64,000 nucleotides of DNA from Tiliqua scincoides (GCF_035046505.1 NC_089823.1:736767-800766), one strand, 5' to 3'; shown: positions 45,778 through 58,033, counted from the first letter of the stretch. Notes: generated from the letters alone by a model not told the origin. Numbers and translations are program-made.

Positions 45778-47930
45778 GTTGACTCCCTGCAGTCCAAGCT
45801 GGTGCCTGTGTCTCTGTGGGTCCTGCTGGTGGGGTGTAACTGGTCAATGGCATCTCCTGGGGGAAGGGGAGGCCTGCTTAGGGGGGTAGGCCAAGTGCAG
45901 GTTGGAGGGAAGGCAGGTCGATTTTGGACGCTCTCCACACACATCAACCTGGGTGTTTGGGTTTCACGCTCCTTGCATCGCTTCCTGTGTTGTCGTCATC
46001 CCCCCCCCCGATTGGAAACCCAGCTTGTTGATGGCGGCTGAAGGCCACAGGCCTGGTCCCTTCTTGGGCAGGCAGTCAGGTGGGTCAGTGGTCAGCAAAG
46101 GCCCTCTTTCCAAGGGCCAGGGCAGGCCAAGCATGTTCACCCAGGTTCAGTGGGTGAGGAGGGCCGTTACTGTGGTGGGGGTGGGGGATGAACCCTAGCC
46201 CTGGCCCTTCATTTGAGAATCCATGTCAGGAAAGTACAAGCACACCCCCCCCCCAGTTGACAGCGGATGCCTGGAGCCAGGCCTGCTCTTCCACCTCCCT
46301 TCAGGTGCTCTCGTTCTGCATGCCCACTTGGCATCGACTGGACAAAGACTCCTGGCAGGGGCAGCTCCCCTTTTGCTGCCCACAAACACCTCTTCTGGAG
46401 GGCGAGAGCCCTCCCGAGCTGGCCCCTACCTTCCGAAGCAGGGGTCCTCACCCCAACCCTGGCTATGCTCCTGTCCTGCTGAAGGCGGGGCTGCAAAGGG
46501 GCTGTTGAGTGTTGGGGGGGGGGCTGCTGAATGTCACAGTCTGGCCTCTTGTGGGGGAGCACAGTGACAAAGGCCCAGCCTCAAAGAGGGGATGGGAGGC
46601 TGCCTGGCCGAGTACCAAGGCGGGCCGTAGGCTGCACAACCTCTCTTGGATGAAGAAGATGGGACAGGTGGGGAAATGAGGGGAGAAGCAGGAAGAGCCT
46701 CCCCACTGCAAGATGCATAGGCCCAGGAGTAGTCAGGCAGCATGGGGAAGGCAGCTCCCCCCCCCCATGGAAGGATTCCAGGCAGAGACTGGAGGACCAC
46801 CTGTCAGGGACACTGTCGTTGCCTGCAGTGAACAGGAGGCTGGGCCGGGTGGCCTCCCAGACCTTTCTGACTCCAGTGCTCCAGTCTGGGAGGCCTGCAG
46901 GCCCTGTGGCCAGTTCCCACGGGAAGGACAGAGGAGGCCAGGCTCAGAGGGGAACAGCCCACCCGATCTGCCTGACCCCCCCCCCCGCCAGTATTGCAGG
47001 AACCGTGCATGTGCCTAAGAGGAGTGACAGTGACAGTGACAGGCCCGGCCCAACCAGCTGCCAACTCAGTGGGCAGGCCAGCCCAGGACAGCCTGGTCCC
47101 TGGCAGTGCCGAGGCTGGACAGGGATCCTCGCTGGCCTCGACCGCCCTCGTTGCTTTGGGGGCCTCTGGAGTTGGTCCCAGCTCTTGCCCCCAGCCCCCC
47201 ACAGGCCACAGCCCCAAACTGTGGGCTGCAGACCCAGCCGTCCTGGGAGCTGCTCCACTGGTGTGCTTCTCCTGGCGGTGCTCTCGGCAGCAGGAATGAA
47301 GCCAGGCAGCTCTTCGGGTGGGGCACCTCCCCTGCCCAGTCCCTGGGCCTCAGGTTGCGGGGAAGAGTGCAGCGGCAGGGCAGTCCCCACTTCCTTCCTG
47401 CTCCCCTTATGCACTGCCAGTGATGCCACACTCCGGGGGGGCGGGGAGGCTGACCACCAGAGCTGCACTGCCCCTTTCCCGGCACCCTGACTGCCAGACT
47501 CTTCCCTGTTCTCTTATGACCTTGCCTTCCTCCTGCCAGCCCCAGCTAGACAAAGAGGTTGCTGGTCTCCTGGGTGGTGGGGGTCCCACAAGTCGGCCGG
47601 TGTGAGGTGCCCTCAGCATCTTGGACACCTCCTCCAAGTGCCCCTGCCACCCCTACTCCTTCTAAGCAGCAGCGACCAAGGCCAACAGGGCCAACCCTCT
47701 CCATGTGCAAAGAGGTGCATCAGCCTGGGCAGAACATGGCAGCTAAGAGCGCACCCCCACCAGAGGGCTGACCCCCTGTGCCCCAAAGATCCCCCCATTT
47801 GCCAGGGGTGGAGCTGCCACCTGCTGCCAGTGAGCCCTGATCCCCCAGCAGCCTACAGTGACCCTGCCTGGGCCTCCCCATTTCACTTGCAGGTGGGGAA
47901 CACAAATGTGCTGCCAACAAGAGACCTCAT
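45778..47930. other. No gene recognised between globin gene 1 and the CR1 tail array
   Basis: C- and G-run-rich DNA with long overlapping frames caused by GC content. No third globin exon or known repeat seen. Confidence 0.4.
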
Positions 47931-48770
47931 CAAGAGAGGGCACCAGGATGAGGTCTCTTATTATCAGGTGTGCTCCCTGGGGCATTTGGTGGGCCGCCGT
48001 GAGATACAGGAAGCTGGACGAGATGGGCCTATGGCCTGATCCAGTGGGGCTGTTCTTATGTTCTTAAACTACAATTCCCAGGAGGCCTTGCAGGTCTCTT
48101 GTTATCTAGTGTGCTCCCTGGGGCATTTGGTGGGCCGCCGTGAGATACAGGAAGCTGGACGAGATGGGCCTATGGCTTGATCCAGTGGGGCTGTTCTTAT
48201 GTTCTTAACTACAATTCCCAGGAAGCTTTGCAGGTCTCTTGTTATCTAGTGTGCTCCCTGGGGCATTTGGTGGGCCGCTGTGAGATACAGGAAGCTGGAC
48301 GAGATGGGCCTATGGCCTGATCCAGTGGGGCTGTTCTTATGTTCTTAACTACAATTCCCAGGAAGCCTTGCAGGTCTCTTGTTATCTAGTGTGCTCCCTG
48401 GGGCATTTGGTGGGCCGCTGTGAGATACAGGAAGCTGGACCAGATGGGCCTATGGCCTGATCCGGTGGGGCTGTTCTTATGTTCTTAAACTACAATTCCC
48501 AGGAAGCCTTGCAGGTCTCTTGTTATCTGGTGTGCTCCCTGGGGCATTTGGTGGGCACTGTGAGATACAGGAAGCTGGACTAGATGGGCCTGTGGCCTGA
48601 TCCAGCGGGGCTGTTCTTATGTTCTTAACTACAATTCCCAGGAAGCCTTGCAGGTCTCTTGTTATCTAGTGTGCTCCCTGGGGCATTTGGTGGGCCGCTG
48701 TGAGATACAGGAAGCTGGACTAGATGGGCCTATGGCCTGATCCAGTGGGGCTGTTCTTATGTTCTTATGA
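47931..48770 (+). repeat. Tandem array of six CR1 3' tails, about 140-base period
   Basis: Six copies of the CR1 3' terminal segment (GTGCTCCCTGGGGCATTTGG to TTCTTATGTTCTTA) are joined head to tail by five copies of ACTACAATTCCCAGGA at 48068, 48208, 48348, 48489 and 48628. Spacing is 139-141 bases. The units differ by a few bases each (for example GGACGAGATG against GGACTAGATG). The same junction is found as a dimer at 15595 and 57405. Confidence 0.93.
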
Positions 48771-49799
48771 CCCCAAAGGATCACTGTCAGGCAAGCCACA
48801 CACACCCCCAACTAGCAGAGCAGGCTGGAGTGGGCAAGTCTCTGTGGCCCAGATCCAATACCCACCCCCCGCCACCAAACGGTGTGATTGCAGGGCATCA
48901 GATGACACAGGCAAGGCAGGCCAAGCAGCAGGCAGAACTAGCCAGTCCTCACCAAGAGTCTTTTTCCACAGCCCCCCAGGCAGGCAGGCAGGCAGGTGGG
49001 TTCCCTGCAGCAAGCTGGCACTGCTTGATCTGCCCTGTTGCATACATGGCAGGAACAGGCAAGGTGGGGGCCTGTACACTGGCCTGTGGCCTGCCATGGC
49101 CTCCTCCAACCTGGAGTTGCTTAGCTGCCCCCCATTGCGCCAGGGCTCTGGATACAGAGGCGGCTCCCAGGATTAGCAGTGGGCCTGTGACGCCACCCCG
49201 ATGGGAAACCTCTGGAAGACGCAGCCGTGCTCCCCCCCGCCCGCCAAACAAGCACCCCAGCTGTCCCAGGGTGGTATTTTGCAAAGGCCAAGGCCATCTC
49301 TGCTCCCCTGGCATTGATGGCACCACCTTCAGGCAAAAAGGGCATGGGGGGGAGATAGATTGTTCTCAGCGACTTCTCTGGGGTTAGGAACCTGCTTTGC
49401 CCCCAGACCCACCCTGGAGCACCATGGGTGTCATTCCATATTTCCTCCTCGAGTGGTTTGGAGGGTGCAGGTGAGTGGACTGAGGACGGTGGTGTGGGAG
49501 GTGTGTGTGATCTACTGGTGTGCTGTTTCTCCACTTTTGAGTCATTCCAGGGTGGTGCTGGGGTGTCTTTGTGGCCCTTTGCGCCTGTCCCATGTGCTCA
49601 GGGTGGAAGGGGGGCAGAGGGGCAACCCAACCCACTGTCCTGTTTGAAACTCCTGAGGTGCCCCCTTGAGAGAGTGGGGAGGACTCTGCCCTGGAGTCTC
49701 CATAGAAGTATGGACGGGCTGTGCCCCCACAGAGATGGGGACCAGGAGCTTGGCCCTCTGGCTGCCCGTCTCATCTGGATCTCTTGCTTGGCTGACACT
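48771..49799. other. No gene recognised
   Basis: Unique GC-rich DNA downstream of the array with a GGCA run (48975-48995). No coding exon recognised. Confidence 0.4.
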
Positions 49800-50032
49800 C
49801 CCTTTGCTACCAAGAGTGGCTGAGCAGCACCCTTTGCACAGTTGGGTCAGAATTCCTGCCTCAAGTTCAGGCAGGGCCCAAAGTGCGACCTCCGGCACAG
49901 GCTGCTTATCTCCCCCTGAGCAAACTATCGGAGGGGCCAGACTGGCTCAGCCATGACTCAGCAGAACAGGCAGCTGGGCAGAATTGCTGAGTCATGGCAT
50001 GTGGGCCTCGCCCTGCCTTTCTCTTGGCAGAA
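49800..50032 (-). promoter_or_regulatory. LCR-like erythroid enhancer candidate B, between the globin genes
   Basis: Reverse-orientation paralogue of 23380-23625. On the plus strand it reads CTTATC (49905-49910, GATA site), TATC (49926-49929), TGACTCAGCA (49954-49963, NF-E2/Maf site) and a second, opposite Maf site TGCTGAGTCA (49985-49994). Candidate A has lost this second site. The position, 4 kb downstream of gene 1 and 10.7 kb upstream of gene 2, parallels the avian beta-A/epsilon enhancer. Function is inferred. Confidence 0.75.
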
Positions 50033-50337
50033 AGTCTTTGCACACCCTCCACTCCCCCCCCCCCAACACTCTTAGCAAGACCTCCTCTGCTAGAAGAACC
50101 TGCAAAGAGACCAAGAGCCCCTATAGAATGAATGCGGGACTGCTGGGTAGGTGGTCCCTCTGCCAATATTGTGGCTCCTCTTTCCCAGAGAGGGGCTCTT
50201 ACCCGGCCTCCACAAACACAGTTTTATACTCGTCCTCTGCCTGGAATGAATCCAGAGGAGTGGACACATTTCAGTCTGTTGCCCTGAAGCCAAAATGGAG
50301 GCCTGGTGGAACTTTTGCAAGACTGCTGTATTTATTG
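50033..50337. other. No feature recognised
   Basis: Unique DNA with a C run near 50056, running up to a CR1 copy. Confidence 0.4.
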
Positions 50338-51017
50338 TATAATGCCGTTGTACAAATCGATGGACAGGCCACACCTGGAGTATTGTGTCCAGTTCTGGTC
50401 GCCGCATCTCAAAAAAGACATAGTGGAAATGGAAAAGGTGCAAAAGAGAGCGACTAAGATGATTACGGGGCTGGGGCACCTTCCTTATGAGGAAAGGCTA
50501 CGGCGTTTGGGCCTCTTCAGCCTAGAAAAGAGATGCCTGAGGGGGGACATGATTGAGACATACAAAATTATGCAGGGGATGGACAGAGTGGATAGGGAGA
50601 TGCTCTTTACACTTTCACATAACACCAGAACCAGGGGACATCCACTAAAATTGAGTGTTGGGAGAGTTAGAACAGACAAAAGAAAATATTTCTTTACTCA
50701 GCGTGTGGTCGGTCTGTGGAACTCTTTGGCACAGGATGTGGTGATGGCGACTAGCCTGGATGCCTTTAAAAGGGGATTGGACAAGTTTCTGGAGGAAAAA
50801 TCTATTACAGGGTACAAGCCATGATGTGTATGCGCAACCTCCTGATTTTAGAAATGGGTTATGTCAGAATGCCAGATGCAAGGGAGGGCACCAGGATGCA
50901 GGTCTCTTGTTATCTGGTGTGCGCCCTGGGGCATTTGGTGGGCTGCTGTGAGATACAGGAAGCTGGACTAGATGGGCCTATGGCCTGATCCAGTGGGGCT
51001 GTTCTTATGTTCTTATG
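50338..51017 (+). mobile_element. CR1-type LINE 3' end
   Basis: Starts at [20 protein letters not shown] and keeps an open frame of 172 codons (50306-50824) to [12 protein letters not shown], then the full tail. Little diverged. Confidence 0.92.
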
Positions 51018-51901
51018 TCTGAGTTGTCTGTGACAGATCAGGAGAGAGATCTTGGGGTGGTGGTGGACAGATCGATGAAAGTGTCGACCCAATGTGCGGT
51101 GGCAGTGAAGAAGGTCAGTTCTATGCTTGGGATCATTAGAAAAGGTATTGAGAACAAAACAGCTATAATATCTTTGTACAAATCGATGGTCAGGCCACAC
51201 CTGGAGTATTGCGTCCAGTTCAGGTCACCACATCTCAAAAAGGACATTGAGAATAAAACAGTTAATATGATAATGACGTTATACAAATTGATGGTAAGGC
51301 CACACCTGAACTATTGCAACCAGTTCTGGTTGCTACATCTCAAAAAGGAAAAGGTGCAAAAGAGAGCGACTAAAATGATTCCTGGGCTGGGACAAAGGCT
51401 GCAGCATTTGGGCCTCTTCAGCCTAGAAAAGAGGCACCTGAGGGGGGACATGATTGAGGCATACAAAATTATGCTGAGGATGGACAGAGTGGATAGAGAC
51501 ACTATTTCCCCTCCAATATAACACCAGAAGCAGGGACATCCACTAAAATTGAGTGTTGGGAGAGTTAGGACAGACAAAAGAAAATATTTCTTTACTCAGT
51601 ATGTGGTTGGTCTGTGGAACTCCTTGCCACAGGATGTGGTGACGGCATCTGGCCTGGATGGCTTTAAAAGGGGACTGGACAAGTTTCTGGAGGAAAAATC
51701 CATTACGGGGTTACAAGCCATGATGTGTATGTGCAACCTCCTGATTTTAGAAATGGGCTATGCCAGATGCAAGGGAGGGCACCAGGATGCAGGTTATCAG
51801 GTGTGCTCCCTGGGGCATTTGGTGGGCTGCTGTGAGATACAGGAAGCTGGACTAGATGGGCCTGTGTCCTGATCCAGCAGGGCTGTTCTTATGTTCTTAA
51901 A
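51018..51901 (+). mobile_element. CR1-type LINE 3' part with internal duplication
   Basis: Begins at ELSVTDQERDLGVVVDRSMK directly after the tail of the previous copy. A segment encoding IENKTxN..LYKxMVRPHLxYC occurs twice (51146-51237 and 51246-51335), a diverged internal repeat. Ends in the usual tail at 51901. Confidence 0.88.
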
Positions 51902-51969
51902 GAGTTTTGGATTTGAAGATTAGTCATAAGATGAACTGTTGGAGATATAGCTTTTGTAAGGGTAGATAG

Positions 51970-54862
51970 TCATCAGCAGGACCTGTCACTCTCATCAGTG
52001 CTTATGCACCGACTCTGTCGTCTCCAGCAGAAGCCAAAGACAAATTTTATGATGACCTGGCCACCACTATCAAGAAGATCCCCATAAAAGAGCCATTGTT
52101 CATCCTCGGCGATTTCAACGCTAGAGTTGGTGCTGATAACAGTTCGTGGCCCACTTGCTTAGGTCAGTTCGGCACTGGGAAGATGAACGAAAATGGCCAA
52201 CGCCTGCTAGAGTTTTGCTGTCATCACGGTCTCTGTGTTAGCAACACGTTCTTCAACACGAAGCCCCAACATAGAGTCTCTTGGAGACACCCAAGATCAA
52301 AGCACTGGCACCAGCTCGACCTGATTCTCACCAGACGCTCCAGCCTTCCCAGCATCAAGATCACGCGCAGCTATCAGGGTGCTGCTTGCGACACTGACCA
52401 TTCCCTGGTGTGCAGCAGAGTGAAACTGCAAACAAAGCGACTGTATCACACGAAAAGGGAAGGAAGACCTCGCATTGATACGAGCAAGACCCGGGATCAG
52501 AGAAAAGTGGAGGAATTTGCATGAGCGCTTGAGGAATCTCTTCCAGGCCCGGTCAATGCAAACGCATCCAACAGATGGGAACATTTCAAGAATGCCGTTT
52601 ACAACACCGCCTTGTCCATATTTGGCAAGAAGACCAACAAGACAGCAGACTGGTTTGAAGCCCACTCTGAGGAGTTGACACCAGTCATTGAGGAAAAGAG
52701 GAGAGCTCAAGCAGCATACAAGGCCTGTCCCAGTGAGCGCAACCTGCAGGTCCTCCGAGGTGCTCGCAGCAAAGTCCAGCAGACTGCCAGGAGATGTGCT
52801 AACGACTACTGGCTCCAGCTCTGTTCCGAGATACAGATAGCAGCTGACACGGGCAACATCAAGGGGATGTATGATGGTATCAAGCAGGCCCTAGGTCCAA
52901 CACAGAAGAAAATTGCCCCTCTGAAGTCTGCAACAGGCGAGGTCATCCAGGATCGGGCGCAGCAGATGGAACGCTGGGTGCAGCACTACTCTGAGCTATA
53001 TTCCAGAGAAAATGTAGTCACCGAAGAAGCGCTGAACAACATTGAGTGCCTGCCTGTGCTGGAGGAGCTTGACAGTGAACCAACCCTAGAAGAACTTCAC
53101 GTGGCCCTGGACTCCCTTGCCTTTGGCAAGGCACCTGGAAAAGACAGCATCCCTGCTGAAGTCCTAAAGTGCTGCAAAGAGATCATCATCACTGAGCTGC
53201 ATGAAATCCTTTGTCTCTGCTGGAGAGAAGGTGGAGTACCTCAAGACATGAGGGATGCAAACATCATCACGCTGTACAAGAACAAAGGTGACAGGGGTGA
53301 CTGCAACAACTACCGTGGCATCTCTCTCCTTAGCGTTGTAGGAAAGTTGTTTGCCCGAGTTGCACTAAAGAGGCTCCAGGTACTTGCAGAGAGCGTTTAT
53401 CCAGAATCACAGTGTGGATTCCGAGCCAACAGGTCCACCACTGATATGGTATTCTCCCTTAGACAACTGCAGGAGAAATGCAGGGAACAACGACAGCCAC
53501 TCTTTATAGCCTTCATAGATCTCACGAAGGCTTTCGACCTGGTCAGTAGGGATGGCCTCTTCAAGATTCTCCCCAAGATTGGATGTCCACCCAGGCTCCT
53601 CAGCATCATCAGATCCTTCCACAAGGACATGAAGGGCACTGTTGTCTTTGATGGCTCCACATCACACCCCTTTGACATCCGAAGCGGCGTGAAGCAGGGC
53701 TGTGTTCTTGCACCAACCTTGTTTGGGATCTTCTTCGCTGTCCTGCTGAAGCAGACCTTTGGAACTACAACAGAAGGCATCTATCTCCGGACCAGATCAG
53801 ATGGAAAGCTCTTCAACCTCTCCAGACTGAGAGCAAAGTCCAAAGTCCAGCTGAAATGTCTACGTGACTTCCTCTTTGCCGACGATGCAGCTATACTACC
53901 CACTCTGCCAAAGATCTCCAGCAGCTCATGGATCGTTTTAGCAAGGCCTGCCAAGATTTTGGACTGACAATCAGCCTGAAGAAAACACAGGTCATGGTTC
54001 AGGATGTGGACTTACCTCCCTGCATTACAATCTTTGCACATGAACTGGAGGTTGTCCATGACTTTGTGTACCTTGGCTCAACGATCTCCGACACTCTTTC
54101 TCTGGATTCCGAGCTAAACAAACGCATCGGTAAAGCAGCTACCACGTTTTCCAGACTCACAAAGAGAGTCTGGTCCAACAAGAAGCTGACGGAACATACC
54201 AAGATCCAGGTCTACAGAGCTTGCGTCCTGAGTACACTTCTGTACTGCAGCGAGTCATGGACTCTTCACTCACAACAGGAGAGGAAACTGAATGCTTTCC
54301 ACATGCGCTGCCTCCGACGTATTCTCGGCATCACCTGGCAGGACAAAGTTTCAAACAACACAGTCCTGGAACGTGCTGGAATCCCTAGCATGTATGCACT
54401 ACTGAAACAGAGACGCCTGCGTTGGCTCGGTCATGTCGTGAGAATGGATGATGGCCGGATCCCAAAGGATCTCCTCTATGGAGAACTCGTGCAAGGAAAG
54501 CGCCCTACAGGTAGACCACAGCTGCGATACAAGGACATCTGCAAGAGGGATCTGAAGGCCTTAGGAGTGGACCTCAACAAGTGGGAAACCCTGGCCTCTG
54601 AGCGGCCCGCTTGGAGGCAGGCTGTGCAACATGGCCTTTCCCAGTTTGAAGAGACACTTGGCCAACAGTCTGAGGCTAAGAGGCAAAGAAGGAAGGCCCA
54701 TAGCCAGGGAGACAGGCCAGGGACAGACTGCACTTGCTCCCAGTGTGGAAGGGATTGTCACTCCCGAATCGGCCTTTTCAGCCACACTAGACGCTGTGCC
54801 AGAACCACCTTTCAGAGCGCGATACCATAGTCTTTCGAGACTGAAGGTTGCCAACTATATGT
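51970..54862 (+). mobile_element. APE-type LINE with C-terminal zinc knuckle, 2.9 kb, nearly intact RT
   Basis: A non-CR1, non-LTR retrotransposon. The 5'-truncated endonuclease shows ISAYAPTLSSPAEAKD, FILGDFNARVGAD and HQLDLIL. The reverse transcriptase shows GKAPGKDSIPAEVLK, NNYRGISLLSVVGK, FIDLTKAFDLVSR, SGVKQGCVLAPTLFGIFF and LFADDAA. The C-terminal part has RRLRWLGHVVRMDDGRIPKD and the knuckle CSQCGRDCHSRIGLFSHTRR-C. One in-frame stop lies at 52522-52524 and one frameshift near 53900, so this copy is young but inactive. The 3' end carries CCATAGTCTTTCGAGACTGA then AGGTTGCCAA, shared with the 5S SINEs. Exact clade not determined. Confidence 0.93.
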
Positions 54863-54865
54863 ATT

Positions 54866-55338
54866 GGCAACCTTCAGTCTCGAAAGACTATGGTATCGCG
54901 CTCTGAAAGGTGGTTCTGGAACAGCGTCTAGTGTGGCTGAAAAGGCCAATCTTGGAGTGACAATCCCTTCCACACCAGGAGCAAGTGCAGTCTGTCCCTG
55001 GTCTGTCTCCCTGGCTATGGGCCTTCCTTCTTTGCCTCTTAGCCTCAGACTGTTGGCAAAGTGTCTCTTCAAACTGGGAAAGGCCATGCTGCACAGCCTG
55101 CCTCCAAGCGGGCCGCTCAGAGGCCAGGGTTTCCCACTTGTTGAGGTCCATCCCTAAGGCCTTCAGATCCCTCTTGCAGATGTCCTTGTATCGCAGCTGT
55201 GGTCTACCTGTAGGGCGCTTTCCTTGCACGAGTTCTCCATAGAGGAGATCCTTTAGGATCCAGCCATCATCCATTCTCACGACATGACCGAGCCAACGCA
55301 GGCGTCTCTGTTTCAGCAGTGCATACATGCTAGGGATT
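54866..55338 (-). mobile_element. Truncated copy of the same LINE in tail-to-tail orientation
   Basis: On the minus strand it runs from SMYALLKQRRLRWLGHVVRM to the C-terminal knuckle (CSWCGRDCHSKIGLFSHTRR) and the same 3' tail. Its tail meets the tail of the longer copy across only a few bases (TATATGTATT), making a large inverted repeat of about 470-base arms. Frame open for 146 codons. Confidence 0.92.
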
Positions 55339-56719
55339 TAGATCATTAATATAAATGCAGTAAATAATTAGAACTTTTGGCTTTGCTCTTGCTGCACTGT
55401 TAGATATAATCTATGTATTTTTTTCTTTTTTGTTTCCATGTATTTTTATGTATTTTTTGTATCTTTTTGTATTAATTTTGTGTGTTTATTGTTTTTCTTT
55501 TTAATAGCATTATAAATAAAATGAATATGTATTTTTTAAAAAGGTGCACTGGCTGACTGGAGGAGTGGGCATTTTTAATTGTCTGTGGGCCTCAAGGCAC
55601 GAGGAGGGGGCAGAGGCCTGGGCTCCTGGAGCACTGTGTCTGTTGCCTTTCGTGCAGCAAGCATGATGGGAGGCCTTCTTCTAGGCCACACGTCCCTCAA
55701 CCTCTCTGCACTTGCTGCCTTTGTGTAGAGGCCTCCAGTCAGGTGGCGGAACAGCATTTTGGGGTGGTGCTGGGGGGAAGCAGAGGGGCCAAGTGCATCC
55801 TGGTGGTGGGGGGGAACTTTGTGCCATGTGTGAGACTCCTAAAAGGAACAGGACAGCAGAGGTGAGCCTCTAACCCAGGTGTCCGTCTGCTGAGGGATGG
55901 AGACAACGGCCAGGGCTCTGAGGCAGTGAGGGTGCCCCCCTCTGGCACTGCCTGTGTTGCTGCAGGCACTGGATCTACAAAGGGTCTTGTGGTACAAAGG
56001 GTTGGCTGGCCGGCCTGTTTGTGATGCTAACAGCATGACTCTGGGAGGGGAGCCGGGGAAGGGGAGGAGGTGCTGGCCAGGAACCTGCCACAAACCCACT
56101 CCTGGCCGAAGCTCCAGGCCCCCCACCCGAGAGCTGCTGGCTTGTTTTCTCTGCTCCTGCTCTGCCCCCCCCCCCCGCTTGACTTGGGACAGTCACTCTC
56201 CTCCTCCTCTATCAGGATCTCCCAGCCCTATCGACAGGCCTTCAGCAGCTGGGTGTGGGCAGGTGGCTTCAGCTGCCCAGGGAGATAGGGCAAGAAGGGG
56301 GTCGGAAGGGAGGGGCCCAGGCCTCAGGGAGTGCCCAGGCACCCTGGAAAGGCTGATAGCATACCCAGCCACGTGGCTGCGGATGATGAGTGGAGGCAAT
56401 GGGAGTGGCTGGCAGGGAAGGGCAGTTGGGGGGCAGGCGGAGCTCCACAGGGCCCCGGGGGGAGGCTGGTCCTGCACCAAGGAAGAACAGGAGCTGCCCC
56501 CAGCCACCTGGAATGTCCAATGTCTTGTCTGACAGCCCCCCTGCTAGAAGAGCCCCCTTGCTGGGGCAGCTCCAGGTCCCAAGAGAAATGCCCCCTTGAC
56601 GGGTCTGTTGTGAAGTGGGGAGCTGCACCCTGCCCGCCAGGCCATTGGGCACCCTGGCCTTTGATACCTGGCTTTCTTGGGGTACCTGGAGACCTGGGGC
56701 ACCTTCCTGATGAGGAAAG
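55339..56719. other. No gene recognised
   Basis: The first 200 bases are T-rich (TTTTTGTATTAATTTTG type), possibly the remains of a repeat tail. The rest is GC-rich unique DNA with spurious frames. Confidence 0.4.
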
Positions 56720-57404
56720 GCTACAGCCTTATAATGCCGTTGTACAAATCGATGGTTAGGCCACACCTGGAGTATTGTGTCCAGTTCTGGTCGCCGCATC
56801 TCAAAAAAGACATGGTGGAAATGGAAAAGGTGCAAAAGAGAGCGACTAAGATGATTACGGGGCTGGAGCACCTTCCTTATGAGGAAAGGCTACGGCGTTT
56901 GGGCCTCTTCAGCCTAGAAAAGAGACGCCTGAGGGAGGACATGATTGAGACATACAAAATTATGCAGGGGATGGACAGAGTGGATAGGGAGATGCTCTTT
57001 ACACTCACATAACACCAGAACCAGGGGACATCCACTAAAATTGAGTGTTGGGAGAGTTAGGACAGACAAAAGAAAACATTTCTTTACTCAGTGTGTGGTT
57101 GGTCTGTGGAACTCCTTGCCACAGGATGTGGTGATCGCGTCTGGCCTGGACGCCTTTAAAAGGGGATTGGACAAGTTTCTGGAGGAAAAATCCATTACAG
57201 GTTACAAGCCATGATGCGTATGCACAACCTCCTGATTTTAGAAATGGGCTATGTCAGAAGGCCAGATGCAAGGGAGGGCACCAGGATGAGGTCTCTTGTT
57301 TTCTGGGGTGCTCCCTGGGGCATTTGGTGGGCTGCTGTGAGATACAGGAGGCTGGACTAGATGGGCCTGTGGCCTGATCCAGTGGGGCTGTTCTTATGTT
57401 CTTA
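56720..57404 (+). mobile_element. CR1-type LINE 3' end, first unit of a tail dimer
   Basis: From [20 protein letters not shown] through [17 protein letters not shown] to the first tail at 57404. The start (near 56700) carries GATGAGGAAAGGCTACAG out of order, a small scrambled 5' end. The coding part has a short deletion near 57003. Confidence 0.9.
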
Positions 57405-57540
57405 ACTACAATTCCCAGGAGGCCTTGCAGGTCTCTTGTTATCTGGTGTGCTCCCTGGGGCATTTGGTGGGCCGCTGTGAGATACAGGAAGCTGGACTAG
57501 ATGGGCCTATGGCCTGATCCAGTGGGGCTGTTGTTATGTT
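57405..57540 (+). repeat. Second CR1 tail unit joined by ACTACAATTCCCAG
   Basis: The same junction as at 15595 and in the 48 kb array is followed by the CR1 tail. The tail here ends in an unusual TTGTTATGTTGTTAC, which is shared exactly with 63707-63725. Confidence 0.9.
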
Positions 57541-57820
57541 GTTACTTCACCCCCTCTTCCAAGGAGCTCAGGGCGGGGCATGTGATTCTCCCCGCCCCCA
57601 ATCTTGTGCAGGGCTGAACCTGGGTCTCTCTCCTCCAAGTTTGGCACTGCGCACTGCACAGCCCTCCTGGCTCCTCAGCATCATGCTTACCTTCCTGGTG
57701 TCCGTGAGTCCCACATCCCTGACTCACACACTCACCAAGCCACTCATGAGCTTATTGACACCTTTAATCCTTCCTTCTACCAGCTTTTTTCCCCCAAAAT
57801 GAGAGGAGGGACCATCAGGA
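57431..57820 (+). repeat. First copy of a duplicated segment (partner 63611-64000)
   Basis: These 390 bases match the last 390 of the window at a constant offset of 6180, with one mismatch seen (57447 T against 63627 G). The match begins at GTCTCTTGTTATCTGG, inside the CR1 tail, and continues into unique DNA to the window edge, so the full duplication is longer. Confidence 0.93.
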
Positions 57821-58033
57821 AGATGCCCCCATTCCTTATCATTGTGCTGCTTGATTCATAGGCTATTTTCTCAGAAGTAAGCCCCACTTAATTTAGTGGG
57901 ACTTGGCTCCTCATTTGTGTGTCAAAGACTTCGTTACCCTTTCAAAAACCCTGAAAGTAGCACCACAGCTTGTTGTGGAGATCTCTCCCCTCACCCTGGG
58001 CAGTTCTGGCAGTTTTGCTGCTGCCAGCAGAAA
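57821..58033. other. No gene recognised
   Basis: Contains a small squamate repeat piece (TCAGAAGTAAGCCCCACTTA). Confidence 0.4.

Noticed and set aside
46819-47490. Long overlapping frames on both strands between the globin genes
   Set aside because: They are proline, glycine and serine-rich frames from GC-rich DNA, with no conserved domain, and several on both strands overlap each other.
47931-48770. A CRISPR-like array of regularly spaced repeats
   Set aside because: The organism is a vertebrate, the whole 140-base unit is repeated with no unique spacers, and the unit is a CR1 tail.
57536-57802. An 88-codon frame repeated exactly at 63716-63982 as a possible gene pair
   Set aside because: The identity reflects a DNA duplication covering flanking non-coding sequence too; the protein has no recognisable feature.
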